Assembly (NCBI GenBank): GCA_005784505.1 | Contig: VCAZ01000025.1 | Span: 2,790,501 to 2,854,500, forward strand | Source: Bagarius yarrelli | Taxonomy: Eukaryota > Chordata > Actinopteri > Siluriformes > Sisoridae | Reading direction: 5' to 3' | Length of the DNA stretch: 64,000 bases | Shown here: one piece after another, positions 28,530 to 41,154 of the stretch | Layout of the letters: each line of letters begins with the position of its first letter | Position numbering within the stretch: the stretch's first letter is position 1 | Position numbers and translations under genes: made by a program | The notes under the pieces: generated by a model | Told to the model about the DNA's origin: nothing | The model's database searches: none | The model's input: the letters and a program-made list of their open reading frames with translations, nothing else

Positions 28530-31500
28530 ATGGAGGCTTCATGCTTGGATGTGATGTTGCGGCTCTTCCAGGTGTGGATTTGTACAATGATGGGGCTCAT
28601 CGTCTTCCCTGCTATGTTTGGGGTCTCGCTTGGATTTACCAATGTCTACATTAAAGTGCTTGTCAAAACACTGGAGGTAAAGCTAAGCAGCATTTTTTAA
28701 CAATAAACTTGAATAAACATCCTTTCTTTTCAGCTCAAAATAAAATGTCCACAGCATCCCAGTTTTTCCAAATGTCATCCAGGACATGTTGGTTGACTGT
28801 TGCTTGCTTGTGATCTTTTCCAAGATAAATCTCAATAATAAGCACGACAATATTGATTTCAACATTAAATGAGCATTTTCTTAAACAGATATAGTAGAAA
28901 AATGCATCAGTTCCAGTCGAGAACAGTTCCTGTTGTTCCAGATGACATTCTTCATCACATAACTGTATTTCGTGAAGTTTATGTTAAGAGATTACTGGAC
29001 GTCCCACTGTGTCCTCTTTAGCATGACTGCGAGACGTTATTTAGGAACTCATGCGGTTTAAGTTAAAGATTTGCTCGAAATCTTTAAAATCACACTGATT
29101 TGTGTTCCTTTGTTAGCCGTAATTGCTGATCATCAAAGTCATTTGAATTACAAGAGAACTGTGGACAGTATTTTTCCACAAAGGACTTCTAAAGTATCTC
29201 CTGTACTATATCTGGTGTAATATGCTGTATCCAGTGTGTGAGGCTGTTTGCTAAAGGTCACACCAAAATAAACTTGTTTTGTGGGCAGTGGGCCACCCGG
29301 AGGATCCAGAGAGGGCAAAAGAAACAACTTGAACTGCCTGAACATCTTTCAAACGGTGAGGATCTTAAGTTTTTCTTTCTTCCGACAGGTTTTTCTCTTG
29401 AAGAAAAGTTTTCTGTGGAAATATTGGGGGTGGAAGTGGGGTTGGGGGGAGGTTTTTTTTCTGTAAAATAGCAGCAAAACTATATGTTGTCAAAGCATGA
29501 TGATTGCGTCATTTACTGTGCCCATAATGTATATATACGTTGCATAAACTAATGTCCTAATGTCCACATGAGCAAGAATTTCTATACATTTGCTCGAATG
29601 GTAGTTATCTAATCAGCCAATCATGTATTAGGAAAAATTTGTGCTCTATTTGGCAGGGTTGTTGGCGCCGAATAGGCTGTTTGGAGTATTTCAGAAACCT
29701 CTGCTCTCCTGGGACTTTCATGCACAACGATTTCTCACATTTACACAGAATAACGCAAAAACAAATCATAGGGTATTGAAGAAATAGGATTATAGTAGCT
29801 AAGTCAGTAAGATCACAAAATTATCAATATTTCTGCACCATTTTGTGTAAAGCCTTTGTGTATAAAAATCTAAGAAGCTTCAACCACCAGGACACAACGG
29901 ACATGACCATTTTACATGATTCTATGCATCGTGTGGTGGTCATATGATCGGCTGATCGAATAACTGCATAATTGAGCAGGTTTACAAAAATGTTGGTCAT
30001 TTCTAATCAATATTCCTTATAATAAAACTATAACTATTTGATATTATACGCATGCTGTCAGGATACACACATTTCTTGGACGGTTTGCTGGAAATAGTCC
30101 ACATTAAACAAATGCGATCTTGCAGTAGGTCAATAATTTCACAAGTTCAGTTGAACTTTAACCAGCTTAAGAAACGGGTTGCATTAAAAGATGCAGTGTT
30201 GCTGCAGGTCAGATAGAGTTTCAATAAATATAATACATGTAGTTATAAAAAAAATACTTAAAAAAAACTTAATAATTGTTTAAATTACTTAGTTATTTAA
30301 TTGAAAATAATTTATTCAGCTACATATCTTAATGAATAATTATGGGTACAGGAATTATTGTCTGTTATTTAAATTAAAATAATTTTATGGTGTATATATT
30401 ACGGTGTGCAGAGCAGGAAGGAAACATCGACTACATAAGATCAAACTTCTAATGAAGACTGAACTTCTTCTTGAACGTTTATTTATTGCTTATTATTATT
30501 ATTGCTTATTATTAAATTCTATATTAATATTTAACATTAAACCGTCCAGAATTTGTGTGCAATTAATATTGCGTATTTAGCCCAAAGGCCGTCTACCAGC
30601 GAGTATTTTTTTTATTAGCTGAAATATGGGGCAACTGGTGTTTTTTTTTTTTTTATTTGCCTCCTTATTGCAAATCATTGGTCTCCTAAAATGAGTTCTC
30701 TCGACTGCTTTATATTTCAGGAATTATCCAGAAGAACGATGGTTCCATGGAAGAAGAGATCGAGGACCTGCGGCGTTCTCATCCTAAACCACTCACCGGT
30801 AGAGACTTTACACTCTCTGATGTCTTTTATTTTTGCAATAAGGGTGTCGAGAGCATCGTACAGGATGAAGTCACTCAGCGATTTACATCCGAAGAACTGG
30901 TTTCCTGGAACCTTCTGACTCGCACCAACAACAACTTCCACTTCATCAGCGTGCGACTCACCATCATATGGGGTCTAGGTGTATTTATCCGTTATGGTGT
31001 TCTCTTGCCACTAAGGTGAGGATCTTTATGACTGGAAATCCACTGTGTGTCTTTTAATACATATTACATTAGACAACATTTGTTTACTGTTATACAATTC
31101 GAATCAGTCAGTGACCATTGACACCTGTTTTTAAATAAGAAAAAATTTATAATTATCGATAACGAGTATTGTATAAAAAACAATACAATAAAATGTACTG
31201 CAATAAACTGGTTTTAATAAGTATAATGTACAGCATTAACCTTGGAGATCAGACGACTTTACTCGCTAACGCGCATGTCTGACTAGCTATCGAGTGAACG
31301 CTGGGCGGATGTTTTCTTCTTGTGTCGTTTATTGGCAGTTGACAAGCTAACTGAAGGTGTTTTACGGCCACCAACTGGACTGGAGTGTTAAGCATTGAAA
31401 GGACAGGAGAAAAAAAATAAAAACACTTTGATGGTTACTACGCCAACTAGCGGTTGGGTGTTCTGAAGCTGGTTCGTAACCAGAATTTTAGCTCACAGCT

Positions 31501-34500
31501 CAAAGCAAAAAATCGGCAAAGAGACGACTCGTGTCTCACGTCAAGGTATCACTGTAAAGACACATTTTTGTATGAACAGAGAAAACATGACACACAAAAA
31601 AACCAATTCTACTTAACAATGATTAATAAATGTAATTTAAGTAACAAATGCAGCATTTAGTGGAAATTCTTTGTTAAACTTTTTTAAGTATGTACAAGAT
31701 TTCAGTTACTACATAGTAACTTATGATGTCACAGCGCCCAAATTTAAAGTCTGAGAATTTTTAACTTAGATGATTATTAATGAGTGCAATTTAACAACAA
31801 GGAACATTTTTTAACCACTTAAAGCTACCTAAATGCCACATCGTTGCTTTCCACCACTTGCACGTATGGAGTGTCGTCTCTCCCGTGGCCTCATGGGATA
31901 ATAAAGTGTACATCATATGTATGCTTCAAAATCCGGGAACTTTTCATATACTATAATTTGCATACTAAGGATTCGGTTATACTACTGAGCCGGTATACTC
32001 TGTTTTGCCTACTATATATTAGGGAAGTGTGCGATTTCGAACTGAACCTCTGTCTTATTTTTTTTTTAATTTTCAGGGTCACTTTGGCCTTTATTGGACT
32101 TAGCTTGCTAGTAATTGGCACAACGCTTGTAGGTCTGCTACCCAGCAGCAGGTAAGTTTTTGATTGATTAACACGATTAATGTATTTGTTGTCTATGAAT
32201 AGTGTTTTAAATGAATGGCCAGCCACTCATTATCTCTCAGGCTCCTTGTCAGAACAGTTAGGTTTATATGAAATGTGTGTGTGTATGTGTGTTAATAGTA
32301 TTATCTTGTCTGCTTCAGTGCAAAAGACTGGCTCAGTGATCTGATTCACATTACGTGCTACAGGATCTGTGCTAGAGCCTTATCAGCCACCATCCACTAC
32401 CACAATAAGTGTGTAACTATTTTAATTTGCCCCATAAAATGGATAATTTTATCCGTAGTCATTTTAAATTCTGATGTTGTGCTATATGTTTATTATTGCA
32501 GAGGAAATCGTCCAAAGAAAGGGGGCATTTGTGTTGCTAACCACACCTCTCCGATCGACGTTGTCATTTTGGCAAATGATGGCTGTTATGCTATGGTAAT
32601 GCTAATTATTCTGTATGAATATAGCATATAATGTGTCTATAGTATGTTATTGTTGGGTTATAGAATGAGAAATAGAAAAATTTAAGTCCTGTTGGTTCGA
32701 AAACAATAGCAAAAGCTTGTTAAACTTATTAAGCTCTAATAGGGACATTTTGGTCTGGAAAATCATTGGGGCGTCTAGACGGTACAATAGCTTCGGCATG
32801 GCAGGATTTGGAGTTTGCAGTCCTTATGTGGAAGCTTGTAGCCCTCATTATAGGAGTAAATGAGAATAGAATAGAATTAGAATAGAATAGAATAGTTTTA
32901 TTGTCATTGTCACTGTTGTACAACAAAGTTAAGGTTTTCTTTTTAAAGCACACACAATCATACACAAACATACAATAAAAACAGATGATAAAGAAAAACT
33001 TAACCGGATAAAATGTAGATTTAAGCATATAAAATGTGCAAATAGCAATAAGTCAGATATACAGTCTTATGCAAAAGTTTAGGCACCCCTTGATAAATAA
33101 CAGATTTTGAGAAGAAAAATGTTAACTGAAATGAAAAAATGCACAATTTTAAACATTTTTTATGCCATAAATTGCAAAAATAAAAACATAAACAACATGT
33201 GCAAAAGTTTGGGCACCCTAAGATTTCCAGAGTCTCAGATTGTTTTTGTTTCAGACCTTAATTAGCTCATTAGATCTGATGCATGGCAACAGCTGTCATT
33301 AGTAAATGCCAATTTCAAAGCTTTACAAATACTTTGATTCTTCAAACCTTGTGCACACACTTGCGGACGAACAACCATGGGTTCCTCTAAGCAGCTGTGT
33401 AAGACTCATGAAAATGAAAGTTATTGATGCCCACAATGCAGGAGAAGGCTACAAGAAGATAGCAAAGCGTTGTCAGCTTGCAGTTTCCACAGTGAGAAAT
33501 GTAATTAAGAGATGGCAGTTCAGGGGAACACTGTGGAGGCCAAGATGAGATCTGGAAGACCAAGAAAACTCTCGGAGAGAACTGCTCGTATGCTGGTCAG
33601 AAAGACAAATCAAGCCCCCCATTTGACTGCAAAAAACCTGCAGGAGAACTTAGCAGACTCAGGAGTGGTGGTGCACCGTTCCACTGTGCAGTGATGCTTG
33701 CACAGACTTCATGGAAGAGTCAGCAGAAGGAAACCTTACCTGCGTCCCCATCATAAAATCCAACGTCAGAAGTATGCAACAGAACATCTACAGAAGCCTG
33801 AAGCGTTTTGGAAACAAGTGCTGTGGACTGATGAAGTTAAAATAGAACTCATAATAGGCCACAATCAGCAAAGGCATGTTTGGAGAAAAAAGGAGCAGCA
33901 TTTCATGAAAAGAACACCTTGCCAACTATTAAGCATGGGGGTGGATCTATCATGCTTTGGGGTTGTGTTGCAGCCAGTGGCACAGGAAACATTGCACGGG
34001 TGGAGGGAAGAATGGATTCCACTAAATACCAGCAAATTCTGGAAGCAAACATCACACCATCTGTAAAAAAGCTGAAGCTGAAAAGAGGATGGCTTCTACA
34101 ACAGGACAATGATCCTAAACATACCTCGAAATCCACTATGGAATACCTCAAGAGACGCAAGCTGAAGGTTTTGGAATGGCCATCACACCCCTGATTTAAA
34201 CATCATTGAAAATTTGTGGGTAGATCTTAAAAGAGCTGTGCATGGCAAGACGACCAAAGAATATTACAGAACTAGAAGCCTTTTGCAAGGAAGAATGGGC
34301 GAAAATCCCAAGTACAAGAATTGAAAGACTTTTAGCTGGCTATAAAAAGCGTTTGCAAGCTGTGATATCTGCCAGAGGAGGTGTTACTAAGTACTGATTA
34401 TGTAGGGTGCCCAAACTTTTGCACAGTGCCATAAAAATGTTTTTATTTTTGTTCAATTTATGGCATAAAAAGTAACTATGCATCAGTGTTTGCTGAAAAT

Positions 34501-37500
34501 ATTGTGCATTTTTTATTTTTTTTACATCTTTTCAATTAGAAAATCACCAAAATCTGTTATTTATCAAGGGGTGCCTAAACTTTTGCATAAGACTGTCTGA
34601 ATATAGGTAATGTAGATAAACATGTACCAGAATGTAAACAGACATAAATGTCCAAGTAGCAATGTAACAGATATACAATAACTAACAACAGATTAGAGAT
34701 ATAACATGTATAACGAAGAGACACTGATGAACAGGTGTAGAACAGATAGGAAGTGTGAACTGCTGGAAGCCTGTGAAACGCTGGTGCATCTATCAATGTA
34801 CCAGTATACAATTATACTATACTATACTGTACTATACTGTACTATATAAAACTGTGAAGTAATTGAGCAGGACTCAATTAATAGTCAATAGCCCGACTGT
34901 CGACTATTAAAATTATGTGTATTAATTTCATTGCACTTCATCTTTTGACAATTTGTTTATATTTGTTTGTATATACAGTTCATATAATTTCCCTACATTT
35001 CTAAATAATTCTAATTTGTTCTTAGAAATTCCTGTTATGTTAGAAATTTGTTGTTAAAAATTCCCAGTATTTAGGAAATTAACTGATGCTTATCTGTTTT
35101 TCTATAGGTGGGTCAGGTTCATGGTGGCATGATGGGGGTCATCCAGAGGGCGATGGCACGGTCCTGCCCACATGTGTGGTTTGAGAGGTCCGAAATGAAG
35201 GATCGTCATGCGGTGACCAAAAGGTGATGAAAAAGAATAGTAATGAACAAGTTACAATTCAAGTAGAACCTGCTTGCTGTTTTTATAGACAGGACGCCAT
35301 TGTTTTATTCCTGTAACACGAGCTGTTATTAATAAACTCACATGAACTCTTTTTCTGCCGTAGGTTAAGAGATCACGTCTCTGACAAAACCAAGCTGCCT
35401 ATTCTCATCTTCCCAGAGGGTAAAAACACTTGTATTAATCTCTTGTTTGCATATAATACTGCACTATGTATTGTACAGCAAAGCCTTTACAAATAGATTT
35501 AGACATTAATGTTAGAACAGAGTTTGCACTGATATTTTTTTGCACCACCAAAAAATAACATCATTGGAACTTTATTACACAATTGTTGCAAGATCCATTT
35601 TTTTGGAATGCACATGCTGCTCCATGATATTGCCACGTCTATGAAGGTGGGGAAAGTGGTGGCTCATGCTTAAGGTGTTGGACTACCAAACCGAAAATTG
35701 TGGATTCCCAGCTCCACCAGGCCACCATTGCTGGCCCGGCCCCTGAGCAAGGCCCTTAACTCCTAATTGCTCAGTTGTATAAATGAGATAAATGTAAGTC
35801 GCTCTGGATGAGGATGGCTGTGAAATGCTGTTAATGTTACTGTATGTAAGGTGGCCACGGAAACTGTTGTCTACATCTTGCATAGATTAAAGAGAACTTT
35901 TCTTTATCAGCACTAAAACTTAAGCTAAGATTGATTTGCTACTTCTTTGTAGGTGTTTTTTTTTCTATATTCTAGCTTTTTTTCTTATATTTGTGCTGCT
36001 TGCAGCTGATATTTGTAAATTGATAACAGCTTTACAGTGTTCATGTCTAACGTTGACTTAAACACACTGATATAATTTACAATAATGAATTTAATGCTAC
36101 GTATCGTTAGTACATCAGCAGGAAAATCTGTGCGGACCAGAACTTTAATAATATAAGATGGAAAGGGGGTGTGGCTTAATTAATTAACTTTGAAAGATCT
36201 ACCGTATTAATCATACGAGTTTCTTATCTTAATTTTTTCATTTGTCAGTTTAACTAGGAAAGTTAAACGAAGATATGACTCCGACTAAAGCTGTTGTCCG
36301 AGGTTCACTACACTTCATAAAGAATTATTTCACACCGGGACCACCTTTATAAGCAGATTTTAGATTAATTCCATAGAAAAACGCTTTTAATTTGGTAATT
36401 ACAGTGGATGCTAATATTTTTTTTAACATTACTGATGGATTAATGTGTCTGAACTGTGATGGTGTTCAATTCTTAATTAATTATTAGAAAATTTAGGACA
36501 GTCACAATAACTATTTTCTCCCCTCAGAAAATCATTATTTCTAATAGTCAGCAGTCTATAAAGAACGTTTGGCCGAAGTCTTTTCACGGATCGATTGAAG
36601 CTGCTTTATCTTGCCATAATTGCAGGTGGTTGATGCTTTATTCAGAGCTGCTGTTTCAGCATTTTAATATTCATTTGCGTTGGATTCGCCTGCTTTACTG
36701 CGCTGTACTAAATATTAAAGGCAGAAAAACAGAAATAAGATCTAACGTCTTGAACAGAAAGACTGTAGAAGACTGTCAGAGGAAACTAGCTGAATCTTTG
36801 AGCTAGTACAGACGAGTGCGATTATTTATTTATTTATTTTTTTTACCTCAAGTCTTATGATCTGGACAATGTTGTGGCTATTGTAGCTAATAATAAACCG
36901 AAGTTTATATTGTAGCTTTCATGCCACCTTGCTTTAGGACAGAAAGCCTACGTAAATTTAAAGAAACTAGGCCAGTTATATTCTTTCTTTTCAGATATTT
37001 TTGGGGCATTTTGCCATTATTTATAGAACAGAGAGAAATGATAGAGAAAGGGAGGTGGGACCGGAAGGGCTCTGAGCCGGAATTGAACCTGGGTCGCCGG
37101 ATCACACCCACTACACCGTTTTTTTTCTGAGGGGTGTAGCAACAATGACTTTTGACATAGCTGAGTGACGCACCTGAAACCATCCCAATTCTGCACGTCA
37201 GCGCGCTTGTTTCTTTGCACACTTATCAACTAAAGTGTGCACTTCCAAAAGTGCGCACTTTCTGGAAGACCTTAGGGTGTAGTGTGGGTATTGGGACAGG
37301 GCCATAGGATCATCATAGTATATGAACATAATTTTTTTGCACTGACCCACGAACTGTAATGCATCATTTCCGTCTTAAACTACATACACACCCATAAAAA
37401 AACCCACTCTTACAGGGTAAGTGTGCTGTGGACTGGCCGTCCCTGGCCTGGACGACACTTCCCTTTTTTCCCTTTAAACATTACTAAATAGCTGAGTTAT

Positions 37501-38613
37501 ATACACAGCTACACATTAAAACATAATTAAGTAGAAAAAAAATAATGGGAGATGGGGTAGGTTTTGGCCCTGTTGTTCCACAGCACATTCTTTAGCACTC
37601 CCACTGTGGCATGACATGGACTGGGAACTAACTTACAAAGGGATCAGAGGCATCCCTAATAAATAATTATTAGTGAATATTAAAGAGAGAAAAAAATTGT
37701 TAATGTGAGGTAACCTGTATAAATCACTGGATGAAAAATGTTTGTCACTGGTTTCCCTCATGACAGGAACTTGCATCAATAATACCTCCGTCATGATGTT
37801 CAAAAAGGGAAGTTTTGAAATCGGAGGGATGATTTATCCTGTAGCAATAAAGGTATTTACATCTTCCCATTCTAGCTCTAAAATAGAATAAATCTGTATT
37901 ACTGACACCATAATGTACAAATCTCCTTCTGTCTTTTCCCTCCCCCTCTGTCTCAGTATGACCCCCGGTTCGGAGATGCTTTCTGGAACAGTGCAAAGTA
38001 TAACATGGTAAGCTACCTCCTCAGGATGATGACCAGCTGGGCCATAGTGTGTAACGTCTGGTATCTCCCACCTATGTATCTCAAGGTAGGAACGGGATAC
38101 ATGATTATAACCATGAGTGCTTATAAATAGTTTAGTTCTAAGGGGTTTGTTTGATAGGACGGAGAGGACGCTGTACATTTCGCCAACCGAGTGAAATCAG
38201 CTATAGCACTGCAGGGAGGACTGGTGGATCTATTCTGGTGAGACTTCAGTTATTACTTATTAAAGAAGGTCCTAAGAAATTACAACAGTTAAGTGATTAT
38301 AAATAACCAGTAGCCAAGACAGTTATACTCAAGTTAAGCATCATGTGCTTGACTCATTATAGCCCAATAAAATGAGTAAAAATCCAATAAAAAATGGGAT
38401 TTAAAATCTTAGTCTTAACGGTGAAAAACATTTTTTGGGTTTAGGTAGGAAGCCTTTAGCCACCACATTAGGGTGAAGAGATGATATTTTCTTTCTTAAG
38501 TCTTTTGGGGGCTGTGTTGCAGGGACGGAGGCTTGAAGCGAGAGAGGGTTAAGCAGTCATTTAAAGAGGAGCAACAGAAGATGTACAGCAGTATGATTTT
38601 GGGACAAGACTAA
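28530..38613 (+). CDS. gpat3: gpat3, glycerol-3-phosphate acyltransferase 3 (12 coding exons, complete)
   Basis: Exons: 28530-28676, 29289-29355, 30721-31015, 32077-32151, 32319-32408, 32502-32595, 35108-35223, 35364-35419, 37767-37852, 37957-38085, 38158-38237 and 38523-38613 (TAA). The total is 1326 bases, 441 residues; human GPAT3 has 434. Every junction is AG/GT and in phase. Motifs: NHTSPID with the catalytic His239 and Asp244, GQVHGGMMG and WFERSEMKDR (residues 258-289), FPEGTC (311-316) and YPVAIKY (337-343). Two hydrophobic segments lie near residues 150-170 and 171-191, and one at the N-terminus. Known role: acylates sn-glycerol 3-phosphate with acyl-CoA to lysophosphatidic acid in the ER, the first step of triacylglycerol synthesis. 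GPAT3 is preferred to GPAT4 from the N-terminus (FGVSLG, LVKTLEWAT). The start is chosen by alignment of MEA with MEG. Confidence 0.96.
31905..32045. repeat. GTATGCACTTCC-type dispersed repeat
   Basis: GTGTACATCATATGTATGCT, TCATATACTATAATTTGCAT and GTATACTCTGTTTTGCCTAC, ending at GTGTGCGATTTCGAACTGAA. It lies about 30 bases upstream of gpat3 exon 4 and even approaches its polypyrimidine tract. Confidence 0.5.
32502..32595 (+). CDS. gpat3: gpat3 exon 6, catalytic HX4D motif
   Basis: Encodes KKGGICVANHTSPIDVVILA and ends CYAM. The HX4D pair is the acyltransferase active site shared by the LPLAT/PlsC superfamily. The following 2.5-kb intron contains the Tc1-like insertion. Confidence 0.95.
33061..34596 (+). 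mobile_element. Tc1-like transposon with IR/DR termini
   Basis: 1536 bp bounded by perfect 48-bp inverted repeats (33061-33108 and 34549-34596; ACAGTCTTATGCAAAAGTTT outward). A second inverted pair, GTGCAAAAGTTTGGGCACCC type, lies inside at 33199-33219 and 34404-34424, so each end has two direct repeats, the IR/DR plan of Sleeping Beauty-type elements. A TA precedes the left end, while the right flank reads TC, perhaps a mutated TA duplication. Confidence 0.92.
33375..34390 (+). pseudogene. Broken Tc1-family transposase
   Basis: Recognisable pieces in three frames: a paired-type DNA-binding part (HNAGEGYKKIAKRCQLAVST, GRPRKLSERTARMLVRK), then LWTDEVKIEL (first catalytic Asp), IKHGGGSIMLWGCVAASGTG, LLQQDNDPKHTSK (second Asp) and DLNIIENLWVDLK (Glu). 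Frameshifts occur near 33418, 33530, 33880 and 34195, with an in-frame TGA near 33693. It cannot encode an active protein. Confidence 0.92.
35640..35858 (+). repeat. SINE family A, best full-length copy
   Basis: Head AAGTGGTGGCTCATGCTTAA with GTGTTGGACTACC, body CCCCTGAGCAAGGCCCTTAA and CTCAGTTGTATAAATGAGAT, tail AAATGTAAGTCGCTCTGGAT ending in TGCTGTTAATGTTA. The tRNA-like head and fixed 3' end mark it as a tRNA-derived SINE. It lies in gpat3 intron 8. Confidence 0.85.
36975..37120 (+). repeat. Dispersed repeat, copy 2 (TTTTTGGGGCATTTTGCC)
   Basis: ATTTTTGGGGCATTTTGCCA, GAGAGAAATGATAGAGAAAG, GGAATTGAACCTGGGTCGCC and CACACCCACTACACCG. Matches 9262-9415. The end resembles a tRNA T arm, so it is probably SINE-derived. 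Confidence 0.55.
37215..37340. repeat. GTGTGCACTTCC-type dispersed repeat
   Basis: AAAGTGTGCACTTCCAAAAG, TAGGGTGTAGTGTGGGTATT and GGGACAGGGCCATAGGATCA, with a short inverted pair at the left end (AAAGTGTGCACTT / AAGTGCGCACTTT). Confidence 0.5.
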
Positions 38614-39645
38614 AGTACACACCTCCATGTTCTCTTTATTTTTACATATTCTCTGGACTCGAAGTGAAGGCATGGACTGAGTTAAAAAATCTTCTAGAAA
38701 AATGGACTTTTTAAGTCATCTAGCATCGGAAAACAGACTCCTGTGGTTTATCAGATAAAAACATGTCGGGTTAAACCATGTTTAAGAAAATCACACTTTT
38801 TCCTCCCATGCAGACGTGAATAGATTTGCCTTAAACTAATTATACAGTGACTTCATGATCATCATGATCTTCATTTTCATGAAACGATTTTTGAAGATAT
38901 ATTAAAAAAACTCATGAATGGTATTCTGTTACTTCTGAAAGAAAGTACGACAAAAACAATTTCAGCCACATCTTGACAAAAATCATTGAGTAAAATATCA
39001 CAGACGTTCCAGTTCTGAAATAATTTTACCAAAGAGTCATTTGAGACATGATGTAGATCAGCACATCTGTGGGACATCACTGAGGAACTGGATGGAACCA
39101 TTTACACAAGAAATGTTTCAACAAATATTTGTGGCTGCATGTTTTTGGCACTTTATTTAGACTTTCCTCTCGGAGTCGGAGTTACCTATATTTTTCTATA
39201 ACTTTATACGCCCTCATGTTTAATTCTTGATATAATGAAGCAGTTTGTCAACAATTATTTAAGGAATGTCGCATCGTACATATGGTATCTCCATTCCTAG
39301 TAACATGAGAAGCTATTAACGTAATTTCTTTACTGGCCATCTTTATAGGTGATTTTTTTTTTTTTTCAAACACATTTTTTTGCGATTTTTAACTCTGTGC
39401 ATTTGGGATATTCACACAAAGTCTTTTTTTGCTGGAAGACCAGTCCACTGCGAAATGTTTAAATGTCCACTGTTGTTTTTAAATCACATCTTGATGTTGC
39501 TGTTTATTTTTCTTAAAATATTTTGCAATGGTATGTTCCAAGAACGTATATTTTTCTGTAATCACTATCTATGTTTTTAGTGGATATGAAATAACTTAAA
39601 AAAAAGAAATAAATATATATATAAATAAATAAATAAATAAACAAC
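38614..39645 (+). other. gpat3: gpat3 3'UTR with polyadenylation signals
   Basis: About 1 kb of AT-rich sequence without repeats follows the stop. Overlapping AATAAA signals occur at about 39607-39640 (AAATAAATATATATATAAAT then AAATAAATAAATAAAC), giving a likely transcript end near 39650. Confidence 0.6.
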
Positions 39646-40480
39646 AGGACTGCTTGGCTTTTAAAGACCACTAGATGTCGCTCTATACCAAGAAAGAAAT
39701 TTGTCCAGCTTTTTAGGCCCTCAGTTTTATTCAGGTAGAATTTATAGAACTGATGTAAACAGAAACGAGTTTAAAAATATTTTATGGTTTGTTGGTGTCT
39801 AATTCTTAAAAATAATCTTCGATTAGCGTTGCCTTTTTCAGATATTTTTAGTAATTCTAAAGACAAGTTTGTACAAATTAATTAAAACTAAAACTTCTAT
39901 AAAACAAGACTTTTGCCAATACAAAAGAGCAGGTAGATTTTTCCAAAAAACATCTAATCACATGTGTACAAATAAACAGATCTGTAATAAAACTTATATT
40001 ACATAAAATATCAATCTTAGACTTAAAACACTGATTTTTTAATCTTATTTGATCTGAATTTTATCTTTTAAACCTGAATACAAGTTTTGGACCACTGTTT
40101 AAAACCTCAGTCTACTACAGTCTAATGCTAGAATGGGAAACTATGAACTGTTTTTATCAAGCTGTAATCGTTTTGGCCATATTTAAGGCTAAAGGTATGT
40201 CCTACACGTAAAATTTGGATGTACAATGTAAATCATGTCAAACTCTCAGCCGTAAATAGACCTGCGCAGGTCCTATTCGAATAACTGGATATTAGAGTGA
40301 GGGGAAACTGGAAAATGGATAAAATAGAATAGAAATAAAAATAAAAATAGAAATAAAAATAATAATCTTCTACAATCCCATGCCTCTTTATTAGGATAGT
40401 TAGATTTAATAATTAGGAGTGGTAACTGTTTAATTCTGGGACATGTGTAACAGGCTGTGTGCAGTTATATAACCTAAATA

Positions 40481-40516
<36 letters not shown>

Positions 40517-41132
40517 CAAAAAGACACATGATCTACCATTTCTCTACCACAATCTACCACAAATCATCTAAAGTGACTCAACTCAATCACTGATGATCAT
40601 ATCCAACAACTAATCACAGAAAAAACCCCTAATCCCTGATAAGCCTTGCTGTCCATAGACTCATTAATGAGCACTATTGTTTGCCCCCCTGCAGACTTTT
40701 ATATTATTTGCTTTACAGTGTGTATCCTTAGTGTTACTGTATATTATTGTAAATATAAAAGGAAAATTAAATACAGTTTAGGAAGAAAAGTGCAGGAAAA
40801 ACATTGAATTAAATTGAATTGAATACTTATTTTATTGTAAGAAACGTGCAGGAAATACATTTTATTTATTTACTTAATTATTAAATTGTAAAATATTTTA
40901 TTAATGTAAAAAAAAAGTGCAGAAAATACATTTCATAAAATTCAAAATTGAATACAAAATTTTGTTGTCTTTTATTCTATGAAAAGTTCTTTCTTTTTTT
41001 TAACTAAATCAAACAACTGAATTTTACGCTGATTCGTGTATTAATTATACTGCAGGACAGGAGGTTTATTTCTCACCTTTGCTTTGTGTGCACAGTTTGC
41101 ATGTTTTCCATGTGCTTTGGGGGTTTTCTTTA

Positions 41133-41154
41133 CCCCCCCCCCCCCCCCCCCCCC
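41133..41154. repeat. Homopolymer run of 22 C
   Basis: Uninterrupted C run between TTTCTTTA and AGTTTG. Very unusual in an AT-rich context; the length is prone to sequencing error. Confidence 0.9.

Larger units (their letters stand above)
32868..34800. repeat. Older dispersed repeat split by the Tc1 insertion
   Basis: The left part 32868-33060 reads (AGAAT)n, TTTTATTGTCATTGTCACTG and TTGTACAACAAAGTTAAGG; the right part 34597-34800 reads GTAATGTAGATAAACATGTA and CAAGTAGCAATGTAACAGAT. These are typical of one fish repeat and flank the 1.5-kb transposon exactly. Confidence 0.6.

Noticed and set aside
33306..34194. Four separate plus-strand open frames in gpat3 intron 6
   Set aside because: They are pieces of one frameshifted Tc1 transposase, not separate genes.
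37957..38007. Ending gpat3 exon 10 at the first GTAAGC
   Set aside because: The protein continues through it (NMVSYLL) as in the family, and the donor at 38085/38086 also keeps phase; kept only as a possible alternative site.
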